Shown here one piece after another: positions 44,032 through 53,209 of a stretch of DNA of 64,000 bases. Both the position numbers and the translations under genes were made by a program. Position 1 is the stretch's first letter. The number at the start of each line of letters is the position of its first letter. The notes beneath the pieces are model-generated. The model searched no databases. It was not told the DNA's origin and saw only the letters and a list, made by a program, of their open reading frames with translations. This DNA is from Pseudomonas guariconensis (GTDB lineage Bacteria > Pseudomonadota > Gammaproteobacteria > Pseudomonadales > Pseudomonadaceae), in assembly GCF_015680235.1 (NCBI RefSeq), contig NZ_JADLJL010000002.1:186001-250000 (forward strand). The letters run 5' to 3'.

Positions 44032-46494
44032 ATGGCTACATGTTGCAGTTGTCGCTGTTTCTTGGTGTTTGACGCCTTAAAACAGGCGAATACGCTGCCA
44101 TTCCCCGAACAGTGGTTCGGCGGGCGGGCAGCGGAGTACGCCGCGCCTGGCGATGTAGCATCGATGTTTTCGCCAGCCGCTTATCTGGTGGCCATGTACC
44201 GTGAAGCCAAGGCGCTTTACAGCAAGGATTGCCCATAGCACATCGACAACCGCCGTCCAGACCTGAAGGGGCTCGTGTTGAGCCAGGAAAACCTGGACAC
44301 ACCGCGCAGCGCGTTGAGCCTTTCCAACGATATCCTGCTGGAGAAGGCCCAACAGGTGCTGGATCGGGAAAGGGAGGCAGGGGCTCAAACGGGTGGGGGC
44401 GTCATAAACAGGGTGACGCTGAGCGCCCCATCTGCCTTTATAAATTATGTTCGGCTGTACCCCCTGGAAGCTGGCAAGTGGTTGCTGAGTTTCAATCTGA
44501 AAGTATCCCGCGTTGATGTATTTATAGTGAGCGGTGCTTTTAATATGTCTCTCAGCGCCTCTGATTTTGGTGTGACTGAGCTACGGCCTAATATCGAGTA
44601 CCGCAAGACTTTCGATTGGGCGGATGTGCCTGAAACGTTCGAGATTTCGACCCGTTGGCGTAAATCCCGCGGGGGAGGGTATGGCCAGCATCGGCATCCA
44701 TTTGCCTGCTCGTGCCAGAAATTTTCTGCCGCCTCGTACGTACTCAAGCTGAACAAGGCCATTCGTCTCTACAAAGCGACCGGCCTGCCAGCGCATGAAC
44801 TGCAAGCTATTGTCGACAGCGTGGACCCGAACCAGATCAGCAACGAAACATTGGCAGTGCTGTTCCGCACCGCTGTGCTGGTGAAACGATACGGTATTTC
44901 CCACGAAGAGGCGCTGGTCATGGCCAGGGGGCTGATTTCGCAGTCGGTGCATGCCGGCCAGGCAAGCCAGTTCGACCGCCTGTTCAACGACCCTGCGTTG
45001 GTAGACGGTGGGCTGGGCATCGAGAACAAGCCCATAAAATTGCACCCATCGCATGCCGACAGGGACGCCGCTATCAAGGCAACCCTCAAGCGTGCTTGCC
45101 AAACGGACGACGAGGGCCTCTGTTGCTGGACAGTCTCAACAGTGCGCAGGTGGTGACTTCACGCATTGCCGAAGCCACTGCCGCTGTGCAGATGTATATC
45201 CATCGGACCCTCTCCCGACCTGAGGACAAGCGGGCGTTGCGCCAGGAGGTGGTGGATCGACAATTCTTCCGGGACTGGTCACGTTGGAACGCTCGCTACG
45301 CGACCTGGGCTGCCGGGCAGATGCTGAGGTACTACCCGGAAAACTACATCGACCCCACCATACGCCTGGGGCAGACCAAGGCGATGGACGACATGCTGCA
45401 GATGCTCGGCCAGGCACAGGTCAATGCCGACACCGTGGGCGATGCTTTTCACGGTTACCTGAGTGCGTTCGAAGAGGTGGCTAACCTCGAGACGGTCAGT
45501 GGCTACCATGACAGCCGCAATGAGAAATCTGGCAAATCCTGGTTCATTGGGCGTACTCGTGGTGAGTTGTGTGAATACTGGTGGCGCACGGTGGATGAAG
45601 GCAAGCGGAGCGCAGAGGGAGTACTGCCGGCCAATGCCTGTGCGGTGTTCGATGGAGAGGGAAGGCCGGTTGTAGACAACGCCATGCCTGTGAAAGCGGG
45701 GGCCGGGATACCCGCAGGGTTCCAGAAGTTTGATGTCTCGCTCAAGAGTGTGAAGATCGCGGATATCAACGAAACCCTTGACCGCTATAGCTTGGTACTC
45801 GATACCTTGTTGACGGTTGAGGCGAAGCAACCGGAGGTAGAGAACAAGTGGGTCACCGCCTTGGTTCACAAGTACCCAGCGCTGGGCCAGGAAAACCAGA
45901 AGGTACCGACCTTGGCGCGCTGTGGTTACGGCGCCTTCATGGTGCGCAAGGAGAATGATCAGTACTGGGGTAGGGGACCAGGCCGTTTCCTTGAACGGTG
46001 CCGTCAAGGCGCTGATCGATGGTAAATCGGTTACGGTCGACAAGTTGCCGTTGAGCAGCCTGACGCTGGCCCAGACGGGTGACCTGTCCGTGCAGTTCGG
46101 CCTCAAGGAGCTGGGCCTGGTGGCGGGTTTCGAGAAGAACGCCATGCGCCGGATTCGACGCATCGCCGTTACCCTGCCGGCGCTGCTTGGGCCCTACCAG
46201 GATGTGCGAGCGCGGCTGCAGACCAGTGCCACGGGCTTGCCGGCAGGCTGCAACGAGAGCGCCATTTCCCACGGCATGCAGGACGGTGGTGTGTTCGCAC
46301 CGGATGGGGCCGACTCGCATCCACGCTGGAGCGCCCAGTGGCTACCGTTCGAGGGGTTGAGCATCGCGAACGCCAGCGACACGGATGACAAGACAGTCAT
46401 GACCCTGAATTTCGCCGAGGCCCAGGGCGAACAGAAGTCACTGTTGCAGAGCCTGAGCGACATCATCCTGCACGTCCAATACACCGTGCGTTGA
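44032..46494 (+). pseudogene. Degraded Tc-toxin A subunit gene (TcA/TcdA-like)
   Basis: Fragments align in order with TcA proteins of insecticidal Tc toxins. The N-terminal VRP1-like part (PGDVASMFSPAAYLVAMYRE, then a TAG at 44236-44238, then IDNRRPDLKGLVLSQEN in the same frame) runs to about 45115. After a frame change there is LLLDSLNSAQVVTSRIAEA and the hallmark YYPENYIDPTIRLGQTK (about 45340-45400), with EYWWRTVDEGK later. After another frame change near 45980 comes the true C-terminus (RRIRRIAVTLPALLGPYQD, LPFEGLSI, a final DIILHVQYTVR at 46494). About 820 codons remain, against 1,000 to 2,500 in functional A subunits; the centre and the receptor-binding/TcB-binding part are deleted. It cannot give a working pore. 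Confidence 0.9.
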
Positions 46495-46610
46495 AGGTGT
46501 GGGAGGGCGCGTTTGCGCCCTCTTTTCCCTGACCGTCGGTCGCGGCAATGGACCCTGTGGCCTTGCGCAAGCTCGAACGTGAGGCAACCCAACCGATCAG
46601 GAGAGCTTCG

Positions 46611-46781
46611 ATGAGCAAGCACCGTGACGCTGGCCATGGCTTCGCCGACGATCCACAGAAAGTCAGCGAGGCTGGCCGCAAGGGCAACACCAATCAGGAT
46701 GTGAAGACCGATCGAGCCGAGAAGGCCCGGGTCGGTGGTCAGCACAGCCATGGGGGTACCCCACGGCGTGGCGAGGGCTGA
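46611..46781 (+). CDS. Short KGG-motif protein, 56 aa
   Basis: ATG at 46611 follows a CAGGAGAG site. The protein contains one repeat F-A-D-D-P-Q-K-V-S-E-A-G-R-K-G-N and ends V-G-G-Q-H-S-H-G-G, the same ending as the 118-aa KGG protein at 34504, so the two are paralogues. Highly charged and probably disordered; likely a general stress protein. It stands alone just after the TcA pseudogene. Confidence 0.75.
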   Translation: MSKHRDAGHGFADDPQKVSEAGRKGNTNQDVKTDRAEKARVGGQHSHGGTPRRGEG

Positions 46782-46853
46782 CAGGCCGGAACCCAGTCCC
46801 TGTGGCAGCCCTGGCCAGGTGGGATCGCCTGTTTTGAGTGGTTTGCCCCGGCC

Positions 46854-46951
46854 CTATCGCTGGCAAGCCAGCTCCCACAGGTATGGCGGAGGCTCTGAAA
46901 AAGGTCTGAGAGCTGGCGCGATTCCTGTGGGAGCCGGCTTGCCGGCGATGA
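46854..46951. repeat. Variant REP pair (BIME)
   Basis: REP-like arms TATCGCTGGCAAGCCAGCTC (46855-46874) and an inverted GAGCCGGCTTGCCGGCGATG (46931-46950). The core differs from the other REPs of the window (GCTGGC/GCCGGC stem in place of GCGGG). Confidence 0.7.
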
Positions 46952-46978
46952 ACATTGCAGTGCGGCCCTGCGTAGCGA

Positions 46979-48682
46979 TCAGCCCAGCGGTGGCGTACGC
47001 GGTGGGACCATGCGCCGCGAGCCGGTGGACTCGAACGCCGCGCCGAAGCGCAGCAGGTCGTTGTCGCTGTAGGCGCGGCCAGCGAAGGTCAGGCCGACCG
47101 GCATGCCGATATCCGCCATGACGCCCATGGGCACGGTCACGGTGGGCACGCCCAGGTGACGGATGGCCAGGTTGCCGTTGGCCACCCAGATACCGTTGCT
47201 CCAGGCGATATCCGCCGAGGCCGGGTTGACGTCGGCATCGGCCGGGCCCACGTCGGCGACAGTGGGGAACAGCACCGCATCGAGGCCCAGATTGTCCATC
47301 CAGTCCTCGAGGTCGAGCTTGCGGGTCTTCTCCAGGCCACGCAGGCCGTCGGGCAGGGTTTCGATCTGGTCCCAGGTCTTCAGGCCGCGCTTGGCCATGT
47401 TGACGTACTCGTCCATGCCGGCTGCCAAATCATCCTCGCGGTTGGGCAGCGTACCCGGGTCATGGGGGAAGATCTGTGGGCCATCGACATCGGCCAAGCG
47501 GTTGAGCTTCGGGTCGCCGTTGGCGCGCAGGAAGTCATCGAAGCCCCAGCCAGACAGCTCCCACAGCTCATCGTGCAGGAATTCCTTGGAAACGATACCG
47601 CGGTTGTACACGGTCGGAGCGCCTGGGCGATCCCCCTCGCAATTGGACACCAGCGGGAAGTCCACCTCGACCACCTCGGCGCCCGCCGCCTCCAGGGCCT
47701 GGCGTGCCTGCTTCCACAAGTCGATGACGCTGGCCCGGGTGTTGATGCGCTGGCCGGTGGGGCCGCCGATACCGGGTTTTTCCGAAGTGCCGGCCTCGGG
47801 GTCGGCATTGATGTACATCTTCGGCACGCCGAAACGCTTGCCTTTGAGTGCGCTGGCATCGGCTGCCAGGTCCAGGTAGGAAGCCGGACGCACGGACGAG
47901 GCGGCCGGGATCGGTACCCACGGCTGCAGGCGCCACAGGTCGCCGCGCTTGTCGGCATCGTCGGCTACGACGACGTCGAGGATTTCCAACAGGTCGGCCA
48001 TGGTACGGGCGTATGGCACCACCACGTCCATGGTCGGGGTGAGTGGCCAGTTACCACGCACCGAGATCACGCCGCGCGAAGGGGTGTAGGCGCACAGGCC
48101 GTTGTTGGACGCCGGGCCGCGGCCGCTGGACCAGGTTTCCTCGGCCAGGCCGAAGGCTGCATAGCTGGCGGCAGTAGCGGTGCCAGCGCCATTGGACGAG
48201 CCAGAGGCGAACGGTGCGGTCAGGTAGGCGGCGTTGTATGGGCTTTCGGCGCGGCCATAGACGCCACGCTGCATGCCCCCGTTGGCCATCGGCGGCATGT
48301 TGGTCTTGCCCAGGCAGATAGCCCCAGCGGCGCGCAGGCGCTCGATGGTGAAGGCGTCGCGCTGGGCGACCAGGTCCTTGAACGCCGGGCTGCCGGATGC
48401 GGCGGTCAGACCTTTGACCAGGTAGCTGTCCTTGGCGGTATAGGGGATGCCGTCCAGCGGGCCGAGGGTCTGGCCCTGTGCCCGGCGGGCATCGGAGGCT
48501 TCGGCCTCCTTGAGTGCATCAGGGTTGCGCACCACCACGGCGTTCAGAGCGGTGGCGGTGTCGGCTCCGTCATAGGCGTCGATGCGGGCCAGGTAGGCCT
48601 TGACCAGCTCGACCGCCGTCGTGCGGCCGGCCTCGAGCGCGTCGCGCAGCTCGGCAATGGAAACCTCGGTTACCTCGATCAT
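46979..48682 (-). CDS. Amidase signature family amidase
   Basis: 567 aa. Ser-cisSer-Lys amidohydrolase. The catalytic Lys is in PYTAKDSYL near residue 82, the glycine/serine-rich loop is GSSNGAGTATAASYAAFG near 160-177, and the nucleophile lies in T-W-S-S-G-R-G-P-A-S near 184-193 where most members have TGGS-x-R-x-P. Substitution around the nucleophile is a little unusual, but the Ser and Arg remain. The start at 48682 avoids an upstream extension with no coding character. No signal peptide. The substrate is unknown; it may cleave aliphatic or aromatic amides or act in a peptide catabolic route. Confidence 0.88.
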   Translation of the reverse strand: MIEVTEVSIAELRDALEAGRTTAVELVKAYLARIDAYDGADTATALNAVVVRNPDALKEAEASDARRAQGQTLGPLDGIPYTAKDSYLVKGLTAASGSPAFKDLVAQRDAFTIERLRAAGAICLGKTNMPPMANGGMQRGVYGRAESPYNAAYLTAPFASGSSNGAGTATAASYAAFGLAEETWSSGRGPASNNGLCAYTPSRGVISVRGNWPLTPTMDVVVPYARTMADLLEILDVVVADDADKRGDLWRLQPWVPIPAASSVRPASYLDLAADASALKGKRFGVPKMYINADPEAGTSEKPGIGGPTGQRINTRASVIDLWKQARQALEAAGAEVVEVDFPLVSNCEGDRPGAPTVYNRGIVSKEFLHDELWELSGWGFDDFLRANGDPKLNRLADVDGPQIFPHDPGTLPNREDDLAAGMDEYVNMAKRGLKTWDQIETLPDGLRGLEKTRKLDLEDWMDNLGLDAVLFPTVADVGPADADVNPASADIAWSNGIWVANGNLAIRHLGVPTVTVPMGVMADIGMPVGLTFAGRAYSDNDLLRFGAAFESTGSRRMVPPRTPPLG

Positions 48683-48977
48683 GCTGTCACCAGTTATGCA
48701 GGTGGAAACTCGTGGCGCGAGTGTAGCAAGAAGCCCAGGGCCGGCGCAGGCATGCACCGTGGCAATGGTTATTTGCATGGCGGCAGTGTCGGTGCGGGAG
48801 AAGTGTGCGTCGGTGCATGCGGGGCGGGTATTGCCGGGCTGCGGTGCAGCCCAATCGCGGGGCAAGTCGGGTCGCCGCACCGTCGCTCCCAAAAAGGGCC
48901 TGCAAAATCAAATAGTTATGCGTTGTTGTGGGAGCGGGCTTGCCCCGCGATTGGGCCGCAGCGCGGCCCCTATGCAC
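48683..48977. repeat. Diverged REP region between yghU and the amidase gene
   Basis: A good REP core at 48926-48952 (GAGCGGGCTTGCCCCGCGAT) preceded by CAAAATCAAATAGTTATGCG (48903-48922), which is the reverse complement, with one change, of the flank inside the REP pair at 30131. A decayed opposite arm lies at 48855-48895. No gene is seen in this 295-bp stretch. Confidence 0.7.
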
Positions 48978-49814
48978 TCAATCCAGGTCCGCCGCCGAAT
49001 GGCGCTCCGGCACCTGGCTGGCTTCGTCTCCCCAGGTCCGGTTGACCCGGGTGCCGCGTTGCACCGCCGGTCGCTGGGCAATCGCCTCGGCCCAGCGCTG
49101 CACATGCCGGTATTCATGCACCGCCAGGAACTCCGCGGCGCCATACAGATTGCCGAGCACCAGCTGGCCGTACCAGGCCCACACGGCGATATCGGCGATG
49201 CTGTACTCAGCCCCGCCCAAGTAGGCGCTTTCGGCCAGGCGACGGTCGAGCACATCGAGCTGGCGCTTGGCTTCCATGGTGAAGCGGTTGATGGCGTATT
49301 CGAACTTTTCCGGTGCGTACACATAGAAGTGGCCAAAGCCGCCGCCCAGGTAGGGCGCCGAGCCCATTTGCCAGAACAGCCAGTTCAGGCACTCAGTGCG
49401 CGCAGCGGCACCCGTGGGCAGGAAGGCGCCGAATTTCTCGGCCAGGTACAGCAGAATCGAGCCGGACTCGAACACCCGCACTGGCGGCTCGACGCTGCGG
49501 TCGAGCAGGGCGGGGATCTTGGAGTTGGGGTTGACCTGGACGAAGCCGCTGGAGAACTGGTCGCCCTCGCCGATGCGGATCAGCCAGGCGTCATATTCGG
49601 CTCCCGCATGCCCGAGGGCCAGCAGCTCTTCGAGCAGGATGGTCACCTTGACGCCGTTGGGCGTGGCCAGGGAATAGAGCTGCAACGGCTGCTTCCCCAC
49701 CGGCAGTGCCTGGTCATGGGTCGGGCCGGCGATCGGGCGATTGATGTTGGCGAACTGGCCGCCGGATGGCGCTTCGTGGGTCCAGACCTTGGGTGGAACG
49801 TAGGGCTTGCTCAT
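48978..49814 (-). CDS. yghU: YghU-type glutathione S-transferase (disulfide reductase)
   Basis: 278 aa. Nu-class glutathione transferase-like protein; E. coli YghU reduces organic disulfides and peroxides using glutathione. The N-terminal extension before the thioredoxin fold (WTHEAPSGGQFANINRPIAG) is the YghU hallmark. The thioredoxin part contains LYSLATPNGVKVTILLEEL and VNPNSKIPALLD (cis-Pro), then E-S-G-S-I-L-L-Y-L-A-E-K, followed by the all-helical domain. The start at 49814 fits the family length. Confidence 0.9.
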   Translation of the reverse strand: MSKPYVPPKVWTHEAPSGGQFANINRPIAGPTHDQALPVGKQPLQLYSLATPNGVKVTILLEELLALGHAGAEYDAWLIRIGEGDQFSSGFVQVNPNSKIPALLDRSVEPPVRVFESGSILLYLAEKFGAFLPTGAAARTECLNWLFWQMGSAPYLGGGFGHFYVYAPEKFEYAINRFTMEAKRQLDVLDRRLAESAYLGGAEYSIADIAVWAWYGQLVLGNLYGAAEFLAVHEYRHVQRWAEAIAQRPAVQRGTRVNRTWGDEASQVPERHSAADLD

Positions 49815-49935
49815 GCGCGGAATCTCCTGAAGGCTCGAAGCGGTCACGTAGATCGTGGACCTGCATCTATGCCATGGGTTCGACGCGAAGGGCAAATGTA
49901 CTGGCGTGACGGGCGGCGAACACCGGCCCTTTGTG

Positions 49936-49966
49936 AGAGTGGGTAAACCCGCTCCCACAAGGGGCA
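49936..49966. repeat. Partial REP arm
   Basis: GAGTGGGTAAACCCGCTCCCAC is half of a REP core with a changed stem centre. It sits in the short gap upstream of yghU. Confidence 0.4.
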
Positions 49967-49989
49967 CAGCGCTCAACTCGTCAAGGCAC

Positions 49990-51192
49990 TCAGGCAACCG
50001 GGATCAGCGGGTCGGCGGCAGCCAGCGCACTGGCGCGGTCCGGGGCCGGCGGGTAGATCCAGACCGAGTTGATCTGCGCCTTGAGTTGCTTCGCCTCGGC
50101 CTTGTCTGTCGGTGGCGAGACCCTGCGCTCCCACCCTTCGGTATATACCGCCCCCCAGGCGCCAAGGTCCAGGCAGGTGACATACTTAGGCTGGCTGTAG
50201 GTCATCGGTGCCACACCGATCAGCTCGGCGGCGGCGTTATTGCCTGCGTAGCGTCCCAGGGGAATGGCGTGCTGGCAGGACATCACCGCATGGTTGCCGA
50301 CCTCGTCGCAGGCGGCGAAGGCCACATCGCCGGCGGCATACACCGCGTCGTTGCCCTTGACCTTGAGATTGCCGTCCACATGCAGGCGGCCTTGGTGGTC
50401 ACGCTCGCCGTGGATCTGCTCGGTGAGCGGGTTGGCCTTGAAGCCCACGGTCCAGATCACGGTGCTGGCGTCAATGCGCTGGCCGTTGTCCAGCAGCACA
50501 CCCTCGCCATCCACCGACGCGACGGTGGCGCCGCAGATCCACTCCACGCCCAAGGCCTGGGAGGCCTGCTCGATCGCAGGCCGGATGCCTTCGCCCAGTG
50601 CTGCGCCGATCCTCGCACCGCGGTCGACCACCACGATACGCAGGCCAGCCTGTGGGCCAAGGATCGCCCGCAGGCGGCTGGGCAGCTCGGTGGCCGTCTC
50701 GATGCCGGTGAAGCCGCCACCGGCGACCACCACGGTGTTGCGTGCGGGGCTCGGGGGCAGGGCCGCGAGCGATTTGAGGTGTTCCTCCAGGCGTACGGCC
50801 GACTCGATCTTGTCGACGTCGAAGGCATGCTCGAAACCTGCAAGGTCCGGGCGGTTGAGCTGGCTGCCGCAGGCCATGATCAGGCGGTCGTAGCCAAGGC
50901 TCGCCTCGCGCCCGCCAGGTTCGCGGTAGGCCACGCTGCGCGAGGCCTCGTCGATCCGGTAGGCCGTACCTTTGACGAAGCGTACATCGACCGCATCGAA
51001 CAACGCCTGCAGCGGCGCGGCCATGTTATGTACATCGGGCTCGTAGAAGCGTGGGCGGATGTGCAGCTCGGCCTGGGGCGCGAGCACGGTGATCCGGACA
51101 TCGTCGCGGCCATGTAGGTCGAGTTGGCGCGCCGCGCCCAGGGCGCTCCACAGGCCGGCGAAGCCTGCGCCTATGATCAGGATCTGTTTCAT
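49990..51192 (-). CDS. NAD(P)/FAD-dependent oxidoreductase (NDH-2-like)
   Basis: 400 aa. The first Rossmann motif for FAD is at the N-terminus (ILIIGAGFAGLWSALGAA), the second for NAD(P)H is at about 170-190 (TVVVAGGGFTGIETATEL) and the ATP-binding-like FAD segment is AVYAAGDVAF near 305. The order is that of type 2 NADH dehydrogenases and related quinone reductases. No C-terminal membrane helix is evident, so it may be soluble or membrane-associated. The start at 51192 is chosen by the family N-terminus. It is 91 bases downstream of the GlxA-family regulator on the same strand, which may control it. Confidence 0.88.
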   Translation of the reverse strand: MKQILIIGAGFAGLWSALGAARQLDLHGRDDVRITVLAPQAELHIRPRFYEPDVHNMAAPLQALFDAVDVRFVKGTAYRIDEASRSVAYREPGGREASLGYDRLIMACGSQLNRPDLAGFEHAFDVDKIESAVRLEEHLKSLAALPPSPARNTVVVAGGGFTGIETATELPSRLRAILGPQAGLRIVVVDRGARIGAALGEGIRPAIEQASQALGVEWICGATVASVDGEGVLLDNGQRIDASTVIWTVGFKANPLTEQIHGERDHQGRLHVDGNLKVKGNDAVYAAGDVAFAACDEVGNHAVMSCQHAIPLGRYAGNNAAAELIGVAPMTYSQPKYVTCLDLGAWGAVYTEGWERRVSPPTDKAEAKQLKAQINSVWIYPPAPDRASALAAADPLIPVA

Positions 51193-51283
51193 CGTTGTGC
51201 TCCTGCGATTGCGAGGGAAGGCCTGGCGCCCATTGTCTCGGCGCCTTGGAAACAACGATGCTAAGCGCAGCGGGTGCCCGGCC

Positions 51284-52339
51284 CTAGGCCAAAGATCCCT
51301 GGATTTCGGCCAAGGGCACGCTGCGAGCGAAGCGGGCACGGTAGTCGCGCGGCGTCACCGCCAGGTGGCGCTGGAAGGCCAGGCGCATGCGCTCCTCCGA
51401 ACCGAAGCCGCATTGGCGGGCGATCTGCTCGACCTGTTGAGAGGTGTTCTCCAGCAGGCGCCGTGCCGCCTCCAGGCGGAACACCTCGATGGCCTTGGCC
51501 GGGGTGCGGCCGGTCGTGTGTTTGTATACACGCGTGAAGTTTCGCAGGCTCATGCGCGCTTGCTCGGCCAGGCGTTCGACGGTCAGGTGCGGGTCGCCCA
51601 GGTGGTCGTTGAGCCATAGGTGCAAGGCTTCGAAGGCGCCGCTGTCCTCGCCTTGGGCCTTGAGCAGTTCGCTGAACTGGGCCTGGCCGCCTGGGCGTTT
51701 GAGAAACACCACCAGCTCCCGCGCCACCTGCATGGCCACCTCGCGGCCGCAGTCGAGTTCCACCAGGGCCAGGGCCAGGTCGATACCGGCGCTGACGCCG
51801 GCCGAGGTCCAGACCTTGCCCTGTTGCACGAAGATCGACTCGGCATCCACCTCGACTTCGGGGAAGCGCCGACGCAGCGCGTCGCACATGGCCCAGTGGG
51901 TGGCCGCGCGGCGGCCGTCGAGCAACCCCGCAGCGGCCAGCAGAAAGGTACCGCTGCACACCGAGGCGGTACGTTGGGCGCGCGCGGCGGCCAGACGCAG
52001 CCAGCCGACCAGCTCGGCATGTTCGGGCAGGGTGCGGACGATTTCCGGTGCCCCGGGCACCACCAGGGTGTCGATGGTGTCGCGCAACAAAGGTTCCAGC
52101 GGTTCGGTGCCCACCGCCAGGCCTTCGGCGGTGGCGACCAGGTTGCCTTCGAGGCTGGCAGTGTGCATCTCGTAACCGGGCAGGCCCCGCTCGGCGCGGG
52201 CTTTGCCTGCGGCCCAGAACACCGTTTGCGCACCGGTGAGGTCGAGCAGGCCCATTTGCGGATAGGCGAGAAATACCACCCGGTGGGGGCGGTCTACCGA
52301 GGGCGGCAGGGCGTCGGGCACATTGGCGGGGTGGGTCAT
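51284..52339 (-). CDS. GlxA family transcriptional regulator (DJ-1/PfpI-like plus AraC domain)
   Basis: 351 aa from the ATG at 52339 (other starts at 52348 and 52372 are possible; no clear ribosome site decides). The N-terminal ~190 residues are a DJ-1/PfpI-like amidotransferase fold (VVFLAYPQMGLLDLTG; nucleophile-elbow-like V-C-S-G-T-F-L-L-A near 130). The C-terminal part is an AraC double helix-turn-helix (VERLAEQARMSLRNFTRVYK, then VEQIARQCGFGSEERMRLAF). Such regulators sense small molecules such as amines or amides. The flanking oxidoreductase is the natural candidate target. Confidence 0.87.
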   Translation of the reverse strand: MTHPANVPDALPPSVDRPHRVVFLAYPQMGLLDLTGAQTVFWAAGKARAERGLPGYEMHTASLEGNLVATAEGLAVGTEPLEPLLRDTIDTLVVPGAPEIVRTLPEHAELVGWLRLAAARAQRTASVCSGTFLLAAAGLLDGRRAATHWAMCDALRRRFPEVEVDAESIFVQQGKVWTSAGVSAGIDLALALVELDCGREVAMQVARELVVFLKRPGGQAQFSELLKAQGEDSGAFEALHLWLNDHLGDPHLTVERLAEQARMSLRNFTRVYKHTTGRTPAKAIEVFRLEAARRLLENTSQQVEQIARQCGFGSEERMRLAFQRHLAVTPRDYRARFARSVPLAEIQGSLA

Positions 52340-52501
52340 GGTGCACATCGCAAGGGGGACGGATGCGCCCATGTTACACAGCGTGAAGCGGCGAGGGGAC
52401 CGCTACGCACGCCTTTCGCGACACAAGGTCGCGCCCCTCGGTAGGTCACCGTGGCAGCGGCCTTGCGTCGCGGTTGGGCTGCCAAGCAGCCCCACCAGGG
52501 C

Positions 52502-52819
52502 TCAGTTATCGGTCAACGGCTGGTCCTGGGAAAGCAGGGCCTTGGCAAGCTCCTCGTCACTGACCTGCAGGCCTGGGTTGGCCTTGCGGGCCTGCTCCAG
52601 TGCCGATTCCACATAGGCGCCACGGATGGCGCCACCGCTGGCGATGAAGGCGGACAGCTCATCCCTGGCCGGAATGATCCGTTTGTCGTCCTTGAAGGTT
52701 GAGTACAGCGAGGCGGAGATCCCCGCCGACGTGGCGACATCGCCCGCATCCACACGGGCCAGGGCTGCGCCTGCTGGCAGCAGGAGCAACAGCGAAGGGA
52801 CGAGCAGTAAGTGGCGCAT
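52502..52819 (-). CDS. DUF2388 domain secreted protein
   Basis: 105 aa, Pseudomonas-specific family of small secreted proteins. Signal peptide at residues 1-21 (LLLVPSLLLLLPAGAALA). The mature part opens VDAGDVATSAGISASLYSTFKDDK, the family hallmark, and includes the S-G-G-A-I-R-G-A segment near residue 63. GGAGG-type site upstream on the minus strand. Function unknown. Confidence 0.85.
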   Translation of the reverse strand: MRHLLLVPSLLLLLPAGAALARVDAGDVATSAGISASLYSTFKDDKRIIPARDELSAFIASGGAIRGAYVESALEQARKANPGLQVSDEELAKALLSQDQPLTDN

Positions 52820-53209
52820 GGCAAGACCTCCAGGTGAAGCCCAAGGGATTTACTGCATGTTGTTAAGAGCGGCGAAGGCCGCTGGGAGTTCCGTTGGCCG
52901 AACAGGCTTATCTCCAGCCGCATTCGCGGCGCATACCTTGTCTTGTGAGGGATCACCCAGCCCTTCCCGATGTCGTGGGCCGGGAGGGTCATGGAAGGTT
53001 TCGTCCAGGTCTGCACGGCTTGTATAGCTCCTAGTCCTGCGAGTTCATCGGCCTGGCGTACCCGCATAAGATTTTTCTATCGATAGCTCTTACCTCTGCG
53101 GCATCGCCGTGCTGCCAGGCGGCGTTGGTCGTCCTGATGCCGACGCCTGATGCTTCTTCCATTTCCTCACCTCCCAGGGCAACCGGGAGGGCTGACACGG
53201 AGTCAGATC
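52820..53209. other. Upstream region of the Tc toxin operon (390 bp)
   Basis: Contains the leftward leader of the DUF2388 gene and the presumed promoter of the rightward Tc operon. A perfect 10-bp palindrome CTATCGATAG lies at 53077-53086 in an AT-rich patch (53068-53095) about 125 bases before the first TcB start. No gene is supported. GGAG at 53199-53202 is the ribosome site of the first TcB gene. Confidence 0.5.

Noticed and set aside
44032..46494. Split but working TcA (separate A-subunit genes as in TccA/TccB)
   Set aside because: The breaks are a nonsense codon in a conserved segment and frame changes with missing central regions; no ribosome sites or proper starts appear at the joins.
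47156..49045. Plus-strand open frame of 629 codons
   Set aside because: Antisense of the amidase gene and a REP region; Gly/His/Gln-rich composition typical of shadows.
53082..53124. NEL-type promoter before the Tc operon
   Set aside because: GATAGCTCTTA is only loosely similar to the GTAG box and the element 23 bases on does not match CYTAGSCTC.
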